A stretch of 64,000 bases of DNA from Leadbettera azotonutricia ZAS-9. Lineage in GTDB: Bacteria; Spirochaetota; Spirochaetia; Treponematales; Breznakiellaceae. A program made the translations under genes and the position numbers. The stretch is taken from assembly GCF_000214355.1 (NCBI RefSeq), contig NC_015577.1, forward strand, positions 1,473,121-1,537,120, written 5' to 3'. This document shows positions 17,269 to 24,840 of this stretch, piece after piece; positions within the stretch are counted from its first letter, which is position 1; every line of letters starts with the position of its first letter. Below the pieces are notes generated by a model that did not search any database, had not been told where the DNA came from, and was given only the letters and a program-made list of their open reading frames with translations.

Positions 17269-17333
17269 CTTACAAGCCCGCAGTTACGATACTTAGGGTG
17301 TTTATGAAACAATTTATATATAAGGAGAATTGA

Positions 17334-18683
17334 ATGAAAAGAGCGAATCGGTTTTTAGTGCTGGCCATGGTATTGGTTTTGGCCATTGCACTTGTCGGCT
17401 GCAAGAAGTCAAATTCCAACGCTGCAAGCGGACAGGTAGAATTGAAGGTATTGAATTACTTCGATATGACCTCGGCCAATGCTTCAGGCGAAGTAGCCCA
17501 GGTTTGGGAAGCCTTTGAAAAGGCAAATCCCGATATCAAGGTTATACGGGAAGATCTGTTCAACGAACCCTTCCATAACAAGGTCGAGGCTTATGCGGCT
17601 GCAGGGCAGCTTCCTGACGTAATTTATGCCTGGCCGTCGGGAAGGTCCACCACCCTTCATACCCAGCATCTTTTGAAGGATCTGAAATCCCTGATAGCCA
17701 AAGACGGACTGGCGGCGAATACTCTGCCCGGCGCTCTTGATCCTAATGCCCAGGGCGCAGGTTACCTGGCAATACTTCCCAGGGCCATCACCTCAAGCCA
17801 TGCCTTCTATATTAACAACGAAGTACTCAAAGCAGCGGGCCTTACCCCTGCCAAGACCTATTCAGAACTCAAGGCACAGGTTCCGGTACTTAAGGCCCAG
17901 GGTTATGAGACTGTTATCATGGCGAATCAGGACGATTGGGTTATGCAGTCATGTTTCTTCTCCCTCGTTGCCGGCCGTTTCGGCGGAGCGGGCTGGGAGC
18001 AAAAGATCCTTTCAGGCCAGGCAAAATTCACAGATCCCGATTTTGTGAATGCCTTAACCTTCATCAAGACCCTCTATGATGACGGGGTAATTTCCCGCGC
18101 ATCATTGACCACAGACTACGGCAGCGGTATCGGACAGTTTGCTACCAATAAAGGCGCTTATTATATCGACGGCGACTGGCGCATCGGCGCTTTCATCACC
18201 GATTCTTCTACCGGTCAGGCCCTCATTGATCCTGCCCGGCAGGCCAATTTCCAGGTCACTGTGTTTCCCGATATCGAAGGCGCCAAGCTTAATAAGTCAT
18301 CCTCCGGTATTCTGGGCACAGGCTGGGGCATTAACGCCAATATCCCCGCAGATTCTGCAAAAGAAGATGCCGCATGGCGTCTTGTTAAGTGGCTCTCGGG
18401 TAAGGAAATCCAGACTTGGCTGCTCCAAACCGGCGGTATTGCCACTCCCACCAGAACCGACATTAATGCTTCCTCCCTTAAACTGGAACCCCTCCAGATC
18501 CAGGGAAGCCAGCTAGGCGGACAGTACACTACCACTACTGTGGTAATCGACGGCGTCTTTGCCGGCGAAGTCTATACCCCCATCAACGAAGGCCTCCAGG
18601 CTATCGGGCTTGGAAGCCAGACCCCCCAGCAGGTTGCCCAGGCTGCCCAGCGCGCTTTTGATGCGTGGAAAGCAAAGCAATAA
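17334..18683 (+). CDS. ABC sugar-binding lipoprotein
   Basis: A 449-residue family 1 solute-binding lipoprotein. The signal peptide ends in the lipobox LVGC (Cys23). The mature part shows the family pattern LKVLNYFDMTSANASGEVAQVWEAFEKANPDIKV, a YAWPSG hinge and GWGINANIPADSAKEDAAWRLVKWLSG late in the sequence. AAGGAG sits just before the ATG. It heads a three-gene uptake operon with the two permeases at 18749-20500, separated from them by an intrinsic terminator that lets excess binding protein be made. Sugar ligand unknown; no ATPase is encoded nearby. Confidence 0.93.
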   Translation: MKRANRFLVLAMVLVLAIALVGCKKSNSNAASGQVELKVLNYFDMTSANASGEVAQVWEAFEKANPDIKVIREDLFNEPFHNKVEAYAAAGQLPDVIYAWPSGRSTTLHTQHLLKDLKSLIAKDGLAANTLPGALDPNAQGAGYLAILPRAITSSHAFYINNEVLKAAGLTPAKTYSELKAQVPVLKAQGYETVIMANQDDWVMQSCFFSLVAGRFGGAGWEQKILSGQAKFTDPDFVNALTFIKTLYDDGVISRASLTTDYGSGIGQFATNKGAYYIDGDWRIGAFITDSSTGQALIDPARQANFQVTVFPDIEGAKLNKSSSGILGTGWGINANIPADSAKEDAAWRLVKWLSGKEIQTWLLQTGGIATPTRTDINASSLKLEPLQIQGSQLGGQYTTTTVVIDGVFAGEVYTPINEGLQAIGLGSQTPQQVAQAAQRAFDAWKAKQ

Positions 18684-18702
18684 CGCGGTATAAATAAATT
18701 GA

Positions 18703-18736
18703 AGAGGCTGTAGTCACTACAGCCTCTTTTAATTTT
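18703..18736 (+). terminator. Intrinsic terminator/attenuator after the binding-protein gene
   Basis: AGAGGCTGTAG (18703-18713), a TCA loop and the exact complement (18717-18727) form an 11-base-pair stem, followed by TTTAATTTT. It lies between the binding-protein gene and its permeases, so partial termination would set a high lipoprotein-to-permease ratio. Confidence 0.85.
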
Positions 18737-18748
18737 AAGGGGGTGATC

Positions 18749-19654
18749 ATGACGGATTTGACTTCTAAAAGGGAACAGAGTTTATCGTATCTGATCCTGG
18801 TTATTCCGGCAGTCGCAATCTATTTTGCGGTTGTTGCCTTTCCGACAGCCTTTTCCGTTGCCTTAAGCCTTACCAATTACAACGGCGGTAAAGTTTTCGG
18901 GAACCCCAAGGTTCATTTTGCAGGTGTCAAAAGCTACATCGAAATCTTTACCAATCCCAATGGGTATTTCTATATTGCCCTGAAGAACAATATGTACATT
19001 GTTCTGATGTCGGTCTTCGGGCAGATTCCCCTGGGCTTCATCCTGGCCTATATACTTTCGCGCAAGATGATTAAAGGGACGGATTTTTTCCAGACCATGG
19101 TTTATCTTCCCAACGTTATTTCCCCTGTCATTATAGGCATACTGTTCAAGAGTTTTTATCTCAATTCAAACAGCGTCTATATGGAAATTGTAAGGATTTT
19201 TAATCCTGCCGCAGAATTTACTTTGAACAACCACCCCATGATCCCTGTATTGATAGTAATGCTGTGGATGTATACCGGAATGTACGTGATTATCTTCCTG
19301 GCGAATATTCAGCGCATTGATGTCTCCATTATCGAAGCTGCCCGGATAGACGGCGCAAAAGAAACCCAAATCTTCTCCCGTATCATACTGCCGGCCCTTT
19401 CCGGCGTAATTGTAACCAGCGCAATCCTGGCAATTTCGGGTTCTTTAAAATCCTTCGACTTGATTTATGTAATGACCAACGGGGGGCCTGCGAACCAGAC
19501 AAGCGTGCTTTCCCTCTTTATGTATATGATGGCCTTCAGGGGCGCTCCCAATTATCCCCTTGCCAACGCCATTTCCACCGTCATGGTGATCATCAGCTTT
19601 ATTCTGATAGGCGTCACCAAATCGGTAGAAAAGAAATTCGGCGGAAAGGAGTAG
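18749..19654 (+). CDS. ABC sugar transporter permease, MalF/UgpA type
   Basis: A 301-residue permease with about six membrane helices. The EAA loop reads IIEAARIDGAKETQIFSRIILPALSGV near residue 196, a very good consensus. The helix SLKSFDLIYVMTNGGPANQTSVLSLFMYMMAF is typical of the family. The longer frame starts at GTG 18743, but AAGGGGG at 18737-18743 is correctly spaced for ATG 18749. It follows the terminator hairpin and precedes its partner by three bases. Confidence 0.93.
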   Translation: MTDLTSKREQSLSYLILVIPAVAIYFAVVAFPTAFSVALSLTNYNGGKVFGNPKVHFAGVKSYIEIFTNPNGYFYIALKNNMYIVLMSVFGQIPLGFILAYILSRKMIKGTDFFQTMVYLPNVISPVIIGILFKSFYLNSNSVYMEIVRIFNPAAEFTLNNHPMIPVLIVMLWMYTGMYVIIFLANIQRIDVSIIEAARIDGAKETQIFSRIILPALSGVIVTSAILAISGSLKSFDLIYVMTNGGPANQTSVLSLFMYMMAFRGAPNYPLANAISTVMVIISFILIGVTKSVEKKFGGKE

Positions 19655-19657
19655 GCC

Positions 19658-20500
19658 ATGTCAAAAATAAAGCAAGGTTCGCCGGCGGGCAAAATCGTTG
19701 TTTATGTTGTCATGGGGATTTTTACGTTTCTGGCTATTTATCCCCTCCTTTGGCTTTTTATTCAATCCTTTAAAACAACCCAGGAATATTTGACTTCCAG
19801 CAAGCTGGCCCTTCCCAAGCTGTGGTTCTTTGGCAACTATCCCTATGCATGGAATATGGGAAAATTCGGGATACTCCTTGTTAACAGCATCATCTACACG
19901 GTGGTGACAGTTATTGCGGTAGTTGTTCTGGGCTTTATGGCAGGTTTTGCTTTTGCGAAAATCAAAAACAAGTTAACGCCCCTGCTCCACGGCATTTTTA
20001 TAGTAGGAATACTTTTAACCCTCCAGTCCATTATGGTACCTCTTTTTCTCATGGTAACAAGGGTAGGGCTATACGATACCAGGCTCGGGGTGCTTATCCC
20101 CTATATAGGCCTGGGGCTTCCCATGGGTGTTTATCTTGGAACCGAATTTATAAAGGGCATACCCGATGCCTTGATAGAGTCGGCGCGCATAGACGGGGCT
20201 AAATTCCTGACAATCTTTTTCAGGATTATTTTTCCCATGACCGCGCCTGTGGCTATGACCGTGGGTATACTTACCTTCACAGGTACCTGGAACGAATTTA
20301 TGCTTATCAATATTCTGACTTCAAGCGATACGATTAAGTCCATTCCTGTAGGCATAGGCCGCTTCTCGGGAGCTTTGGCATCCGACTACGGCAAGCAGTT
20401 TTCGGCCCTCGTTATAGGCGTGGTGCCTATGCTGATCTTCTACCTGACGTTCCGCAAGCAGATCACCAAAGGTGTCGCGGCAGGGGCAGTGAAAGGTTAA
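19658..20500 (+). CDS. ABC sugar transporter permease, MalG type
   Basis: A 280-residue partner permease. The first helix is followed by LWLFIQSFKTTQEYL, the EAA loop is LIESARIDGAKFLTIFFRIIFPMTAPV near residue 169, and the C-terminus is GVAAGAVKG, all typical of carbohydrate uptake family 1. It starts three bases after the preceding permease and ends the operon. A small palindrome follows the stop codon. Confidence 0.93.
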   Translation: MSKIKQGSPAGKIVVYVVMGIFTFLAIYPLLWLFIQSFKTTQEYLTSSKLALPKLWFFGNYPYAWNMGKFGILLVNSIIYTVVTVIAVVVLGFMAGFAFAKIKNKLTPLLHGIFIVGILLTLQSIMVPLFLMVTRVGLYDTRLGVLIPYIGLGLPMGVYLGTEFIKGIPDALIESARIDGAKFLTIFFRIIFPMTAPVAMTVGILTFTGTWNEFMLINILTSSDTIKSIPVGIGRFSGALASDYGKQFSALVIGVVPMLIFYLTFRKQITKGVAAGAVKG

Positions 20501-20501
20501 G

Positions 20502-20516
20502 CGGGTAAATTACCCG
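20502..20516. terminator. Small palindrome between convergent genes
   Basis: CGGGTAA and TTACCCG pair around one base (or as six pairs with an AAT loop) in the 22-base gap between the permease and the convergent M28 peptidase gene. There is no T-run on either side, so it is at best a weak two-way terminator. Confidence 0.35.
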
Positions 20517-20522
20517 GTCAGC

Positions 20523-21416
20523 TTACCCCTTGCACAGTGCTTCCGCAAAGCGCACAACGGTACGGAAATTCTGGGGTGTAAGGCGGAGGTGGCTGTCGCT
20601 GGGGCTGTTGAGGCTGCGCCAGGTTTCCGGGATGAGGCGCCTGTAATGCAGTTCCTGTTCTTCCTGGCTGATAAGGGCCTCCGCAAACTGGGGGTTCCTG
20701 CGCAGTGTTGATACTAAATTGGCACATTCTTCCGATGGCAGCATGGTAATGGTTTGGGCCGCAACACCGGCGCGGAAAAATCCTGCATCATCCGAAAAGG
20801 GCGTAGGGGCAAGGAGTACTTTGCCCATCCGGAGATCCCGTGCGGTGACCAGTGCCTTTTCGCGCAATTCCTGAATGGAAGCGCGTATTTTTTCTTTAGC
20901 CTGATTGCCTTCGCCCTTGAGCATCAATTCAACAGTATTGGAAATGATCAGCGTGTCTCCTGTGCCGCAGGCGTCGAAACTGTAGATCCAGGCGTTTTCC
21001 ATTCCTGCATCCCTGAAGCCCGAGGCAAGGGTATAGGCGCCCTGATCCTGGATGGTTTCGCCTGGTTTCAGCTCTTCTTTATCGGAAAATATGATGAGCC
21101 AATTATTGGCCTTTGCTTTCATGAGCTTCATGGCAGTCTCGATGAGGATAAAAACACTGGCGCTGTTGTCGTTGGCGCCGGGGCTACCCGGTGTCCTGTC
21201 GTAATGGGCCACCAGAATAGTGAGGCGCCGCCTTAGGAATTCTTCTTCAGGCGGAGGGGGGGCTACAAAGAAGTGCCTGTTTCCGGAAATCGTCGCTATT
21301 TTATATTCCAGCCCTGCTTCTTCCAGAATCGACTGCAAAAGCGCGAAGCGATCCGCCTCGAGGGCAATGAATTTTTTGAAATGCCCCCAGGGGATGCCCA
21401 TGTATGCATCGCTCAT
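20523..21416 (-). CDS. M28-family zinc peptidase-like protein
   Basis: A 297-residue protein of the M28 aminopeptidase fold. Candidate zinc ligands are the His and Asp of LVAHYDRTPGSPGANDN, the Glu pair in FSDKEE and the Asp of YSFDACGTGD. No signal peptide, so cytoplasmic, unlike many secreted M28 enzymes. The start overlaps the stop of the ParB-like gene by 4 bases (ATGA), so it is the last gene of a four-gene minus-strand operon. Peptide substrate unknown. Confidence 0.8.
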   Translation of the reverse strand: MSDAYMGIPWGHFKKFIALEADRFALLQSILEEAGLEYKIATISGNRHFFVAPPPPEEEFLRRRLTILVAHYDRTPGSPGANDNSASVFILIETAMKLMKAKANNWLIIFSDKEELKPGETIQDQGAYTLASGFRDAGMENAWIYSFDACGTGDTLIISNTVELMLKGEGNQAKEKIRASIQELREKALVTARDLRMGKVLLAPTPFSDDAGFFRAGVAAQTITMLPSEECANLVSTLRRNPQFAEALISQEEQELHYRRLIPETWRSLNSPSDSHLRLTPQNFRTVVRFAEALCKG

Positions 21417-22354
21417 GTGCGTTTCCTAAAGAACCTGCCCAGAGCTTTGCCCAGAAAACGGTGAAAGGGGCTCTTGTCCTTGCCATAGCGGACGGCAAAG
21501 TCCCTGGCTGCGTCAGCGACGGAATAATGGACCCCGTTCTTCTTTTTAAGAAAGTCCCAGTGTTTCACTATCCACACATAGAGATCGCTGGGGCTGCGGC
21601 CCGGGAAATTATTGCAGATCCTGTGTTCGTTGATGATTTTGATAATGGGGCTGTAGACTTCCCTGTACCATGAAATCAGGGCTTCTTCCATGGCAATCTC
21701 GCCGGATACTTTTTCATTGAGAAAGTATTTATGCACCAGTATGTGGTTGTAAATTTCATCATAGCGGCCGGGCATGGTAAAGCTGAGGTCAGTATCCCCG
21801 GTCAATTCGCCGTATTTGGTTTTTTCGTAGAAGAGCTTTTTTTCATAATCGATGACAGCGCCGCGAAGATCGTCGGTAGTCATGTTGGGGGTAATGGCGA
21901 TTTCCGAAGAGAGGCTTATTACCTCGGCATCGATTTCTTCCACCCCCTGGGCGCGGGCCACGGAAACCCTGTGGTTGCCGTCCCTCACAAAATAAGCGCC
22001 CCCGATTTCGTATAGTTCGATAGCCGGGAGGGGCACGTCCCTAATCTGGGCACGGTCCACCCGCTCCCAGCGTGCCCGGAGGAATTCGGAACGGGGCAGG
22101 AAGTATTTGTTGAAATCCCTATAGCGGCCTTCGCTTCCCACAATGAGCTTAATGGGAACCTGCTGCATGCCCCGGTAAAATTCATTTTTGGGTTTCAGTA
22201 TGTCTTTCACATCATAAAAAGACAGGAGTTCGTCTTTCTCGGCATTCAGAAAATTCTGTATCCGCGAAAGCAGGGCCTTATTCCTGGCCCGGTTAAAATC
22301 TTCCGCCGCCTGGGAGTAATCGGGGTTTCCGCCTACTCTTTTTTCATCACTCAT
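21413..22354 (-). CDS. ParB-fold (ParB/sulfiredoxin-like) protein of unknown function
   Basis: A 313-residue protein. Residues 60-130 carry a ParB-N/sulfiredoxin-like core (VPIKLIVGSEGRYRDFNKYF...YEIGGAYFVRDGNHRVSVARAQGVEEIDAEVI); the DGNHR motif is the usual phosphate-binding box. The remaining C-terminal part is rich in aromatic and charged residues and not recognised. The longer frame starts at 22372, but AGGAGAG fits the ATG at 22354, which overlaps the upstream stop by 8 bases. It lacks the helix-turn-helix of true partition proteins, so it may be an enzyme or nucleotide-binding protein. Confidence 0.7.
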   Translation of the reverse strand: MSDEKRVGGNPDYSQAAEDFNRARNKALLSRIQNFLNAEKDELLSFYDVKDILKPKNEFYRGMQQVPIKLIVGSEGRYRDFNKYFLPRSEFLRARWERVDRAQIRDVPLPAIELYEIGGAYFVRDGNHRVSVARAQGVEEIDAEVISLSSEIAITPNMTTDDLRGAVIDYEKKLFYEKTKYGELTGDTDLSFTMPGRYDEIYNHILVHKYFLNEKVSGEIAMEEALISWYREVYSPIIKIINEHRICNNFPGRSPSDLYVWIVKHWDFLKKKNGVHYSVADAARDFAVRYGKDKSPFHRFLGKALGRFFRKRT

Positions 22355-23015
22355 GTTTCTCTCCTGTATCAATGAGATAATGGCTATAGGCGTTTATCAC
22401 AAGGGTGTCGTGGTATTTTGTTGTCCTTACTTCGGACAAATCGTAAAGGTGGATATGGCCGTGGATAAGGTAGCGGGGTTTGAATTTCCTCATGAACCAG
22501 AGGAAGGATTTAAAACCCCGGTGGCATTTATCCTCTTTGTCGTGTATCCCTTGCGGGCTCGCATGGGTCAAAAGTATGTCGAGATAGCGGCCCCTGAATA
22601 TCCTGTTGAAAACGAGGGCAGGGATTAGCTTGATTATTTCCATCTTCATCTGGAAATCGGTGAACTGGTTTTCGGCCCTATTGTAGCGCATGGAACCGCC
22701 AAGACCGGCAATGATAAGGCCCTCTTCGCGTTTCGCTTTTCCATGTATGTGTATGGCGCCCGATCCTTTGGGGGCGTGATCGTCCTCTATTCCTGTGTAA
22801 CTGGTTTGGCCCTCCTGGTAATATGAATAATCTTCCAGATGATGGTTCCCAAAAACAAAGAGCAGGGGTTTGTTGAGGCTTGAAACAATGAAATCAAGAT
22901 AATCCATGGGAAGATCCCCGGCGCTCAGTACCAGATCCACATCGGCAAAACGCTGCCTGATTGTATTGGTATACACCAAAGGATCGATCTGATCCGAGAC
23001 GCAGAGTATCTTCAT
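22347..23015 (-). CDS. Calcineurin-like metallophosphoesterase
   Basis: A 222-residue cytoplasmic phosphoesterase. The metal-binding motifs occur in order: an altered first motif CVSDQIDP (usually D-x-H), SAGDLP, FGNHH, a THASP strand and HGHIH. The His of the first motif is replaced, as in some divergent members. It overlaps the upstream TPR gene by 4 bases and the ParB-like gene by 8, so expression is tightly coupled. Substrate unknown. Confidence 0.85.
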   Translation of the reverse strand: MKILCVSDQIDPLVYTNTIRQRFADVDLVLSAGDLPMDYLDFIVSSLNKPLLFVFGNHHLEDYSYYQEGQTSYTGIEDDHAPKGSGAIHIHGKAKREEGLIIAGLGGSMRYNRAENQFTDFQMKMEIIKLIPALVFNRIFRGRYLDILLTHASPQGIHDKEDKCHRGFKSFLWFMRKFKPRYLIHGHIHLYDLSEVRTTKYHDTLVINAYSHYLIDTGEKHE

Positions 23016-24010
23016 GCTTTTCCGGGTTTGGTTTCTTCCTGCCTGTACTGCTGGTACTGGGTCAGCTTTTCGCCCACATCCCGGAAGCTTCTTTTTTTGG
23101 CATAGATTTTGTCATACTGCGCCAGGGCCAGGGTATAATCCTTTTTCTTTTCATAGCACATGCCCAGGAAGTAGCGGGCATAAAGGCTGTCCGGGCTTGC
23201 TTCGTCTTCGATAGCCTTGACCGCCCTTTCAAGTTCGGGTACGGCCTTGTCTATCATCTTGAGGGACATATAGCAGCTTCCGCTTTCCACAAGGGAGCGG
23301 AGTTTGTATTCCTGATCCCGTGAAGATTTTTCAAAGCAGGGGAGTGCGCCTGCATAATCCTTGGCATCCTTAAAAACTTTCCCCATATAGAAATGGATTT
23401 TTGGATTATTGGGATCGAGTTTGAGGGCTGCTTCCAAAGTGGCGTCGGCTTCCTTGGTTTTTTTGCCCTGCACAAGTATCATGCCGAGTTCAAGATAGGG
23501 CCTGGCGTCTTTTGGGTTAATGGAGATGGCCTTCTTCAAATATTGCTCCGCCAGGTCGGCCCTGTTCCTTTCGTTGAAGAGCATCCCCGCCTGGTAATAG
23601 TATTCGGGGTTTTCGGGCTGTTTTTTGATGAGAAGCACATACTCCTTGAGGGCTTCTTCCTTTTCGTTGTACTGGATGTAAAGCTTGGCAATGGTCTGGC
23701 GGAATTCAGTCTCAGGGATATTTTTGCCCTCTATGCCGAGGCGGCTTACGCTTTTGAATTCCCTTAAAGCCTGCTCCCCCCTGTTGTCCGCAAGGTAAGA
23801 TCTTCCCAGGTTATAGTGGGCTTCAACATCTTTGGGATCTTTTTCGACTGCTGCCTTGCCGGCCTTGATGGCCTGGAGGATTTTGTTTTTGTTGAGGAGC
23901 CCTGCGGCAGCCTGGGCCCGCCTGGGCAGCAAAATGTTCTTTGTTAAGAAGAATGCAAGGAAACCAACCCCCACGACGAGAATTATAATGATCGCAACTG
24001 TAAGGTTCAT
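23012..24010 (-). CDS. Membrane-anchored TPR protein
   Basis: A 332-residue protein with one N-terminal membrane helix (MNLTVAIIIILVVGVGFLAFFL) and then about six to seven tetratricopeptide repeats (for example DVEAHYNLGRSYLADNRGEQALREF; PEYYYQAGMLFNERNRADLAEQYLKKAISINPKDARPYLELGMIL). A longer in-frame start at 24211 exists but lacks a ribosome site and crosses the divergent gene; GGGGAG fits ATG 24010. It is the first gene of the TPR / phosphoesterase / ParB-like / M28 operon and probably a scaffold for protein partners. Confidence 0.85.
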   Translation of the reverse strand: MNLTVAIIIILVVGVGFLAFFLTKNILLPRRAQAAAGLLNKNKILQAIKAGKAAVEKDPKDVEAHYNLGRSYLADNRGEQALREFKSVSRLGIEGKNIPETEFRQTIAKLYIQYNEKEEALKEYVLLIKKQPENPEYYYQAGMLFNERNRADLAEQYLKKAISINPKDARPYLELGMILVQGKKTKEADATLEAALKLDPNNPKIHFYMGKVFKDAKDYAGALPCFEKSSRDQEYKLRSLVESGSCYMSLKMIDKAVPELERAVKAIEDEASPDSLYARYFLGMCYEKKKDYTLALAQYDKIYAKKRSFRDVGEKLTQYQQYRQEETKPGKA

Positions 24011-24089
24011 GATCTCCCCAATCCTTTGTGATATAATGTAACTATCCGATACTAATAATATCTTTATTATATAAGGTGATAGGACAAGA

Positions 24090-24806
24090 GTGAATAGGTT
24101 AAAGCATGCCCTTTGGGTGATTTTTACAGGTTTTTGCCTCTTTTCAGGTTTTTCGCCGGTTTTTTCCCAAACCGCCTTCGCCAAGGGGGAAGAATTCTTC
24201 ATGCAGAACAAGCCAAAGGAGGCCCTGGGCTTCCTTGAGAACGCGGTTGCCGAAGATCCCGCCCATGTGCAGGCTTTTATCTACCTGGGCATTGTCTACC
24301 AGCAGCTGGGCCTCCAGGACGAGGCTATTGCGGCGCTCCGGAAGATACTCCCCAGGGGGGGGCAGGAAACGGCCAAAATAGCCTATAACCTGGGGAACGC
24401 GTACTTTGCCAAGAACAACATGGATTCTGCCCTGCAGTTCTATACCCAGGCCATCGAAGCCAATGGCAGCTATTCTTCGGCCTATCTCAACAGGGCGAAT
24501 GCCAAGATCAAGGCAAATTCCCTAAGGGATGCGATTGAGGATTATCAAGCTTACCTTGTCCTGGAGCCGCAGTCGGCAAAAAGGCCCCAGATAGAGAAGC
24601 TCATCGCCTTTATACAGGATGAATTTGCCACGGAAGAGCGGCGCCGCATTATGGCTGAAGAAGCCGCCCGGGCGGAGGCAGAACGCAAAAAGCGGCTCAT
24701 GGACGAAGTTTCGGCTTCTCTCCAGGCTGCCGCAGAGGACAGCAAGGGCCTTTCAGCCGGAAATGAAGATGTCCAGGGTTATGACGGCGAATTCGAAATG
24801 GAGTGA
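24090..24806 (+). CDS. Exported TPR protein
   Basis: A 238-residue protein starting at GTG, with AGGA five bases upstream. Residues 1-27 form a signal peptide ending near FSPVFSQ. Residues 28-175 hold about four TPR units (AFIYLGIVYQQLGLQDEAIAALRKI; IAYNLGNAYFAKNNMDSALQFYTQAIEANGSYSSAYLNRANAKI). The tail is a charged, Ala/Glu-rich coiled coil. It is divergent from the TPR gene at 23012-24010, sharing a 79-base promoter gap, and lies 34 bases before a third TPR gene. Likely periplasmic; partner unknown. Confidence 0.85.
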   Translation: MNRLKHALWVIFTGFCLFSGFSPVFSQTAFAKGEEFFMQNKPKEALGFLENAVAEDPAHVQAFIYLGIVYQQLGLQDEAIAALRKILPRGGQETAKIAYNLGNAYFAKNNMDSALQFYTQAIEANGSYSSAYLNRANAKIKANSLRDAIEDYQAYLVLEPQSAKRPQIEKLIAFIQDEFATEERRRIMAEEAARAEAERKKRLMDEVSASLQAAAEDSKGLSAGNEDVQGYDGEFEME

Positions 24807-24840
24807 CGTCATTTAGTTAGTTTCGGGAGGGGTTGGTTTC

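Noticed and set aside
24011-24211. N-terminal extension of the TPR anchor protein
   Set aside because: It overlaps the divergent TPR gene and has no ribosome site; ATG 24010 starts directly at the membrane helix.
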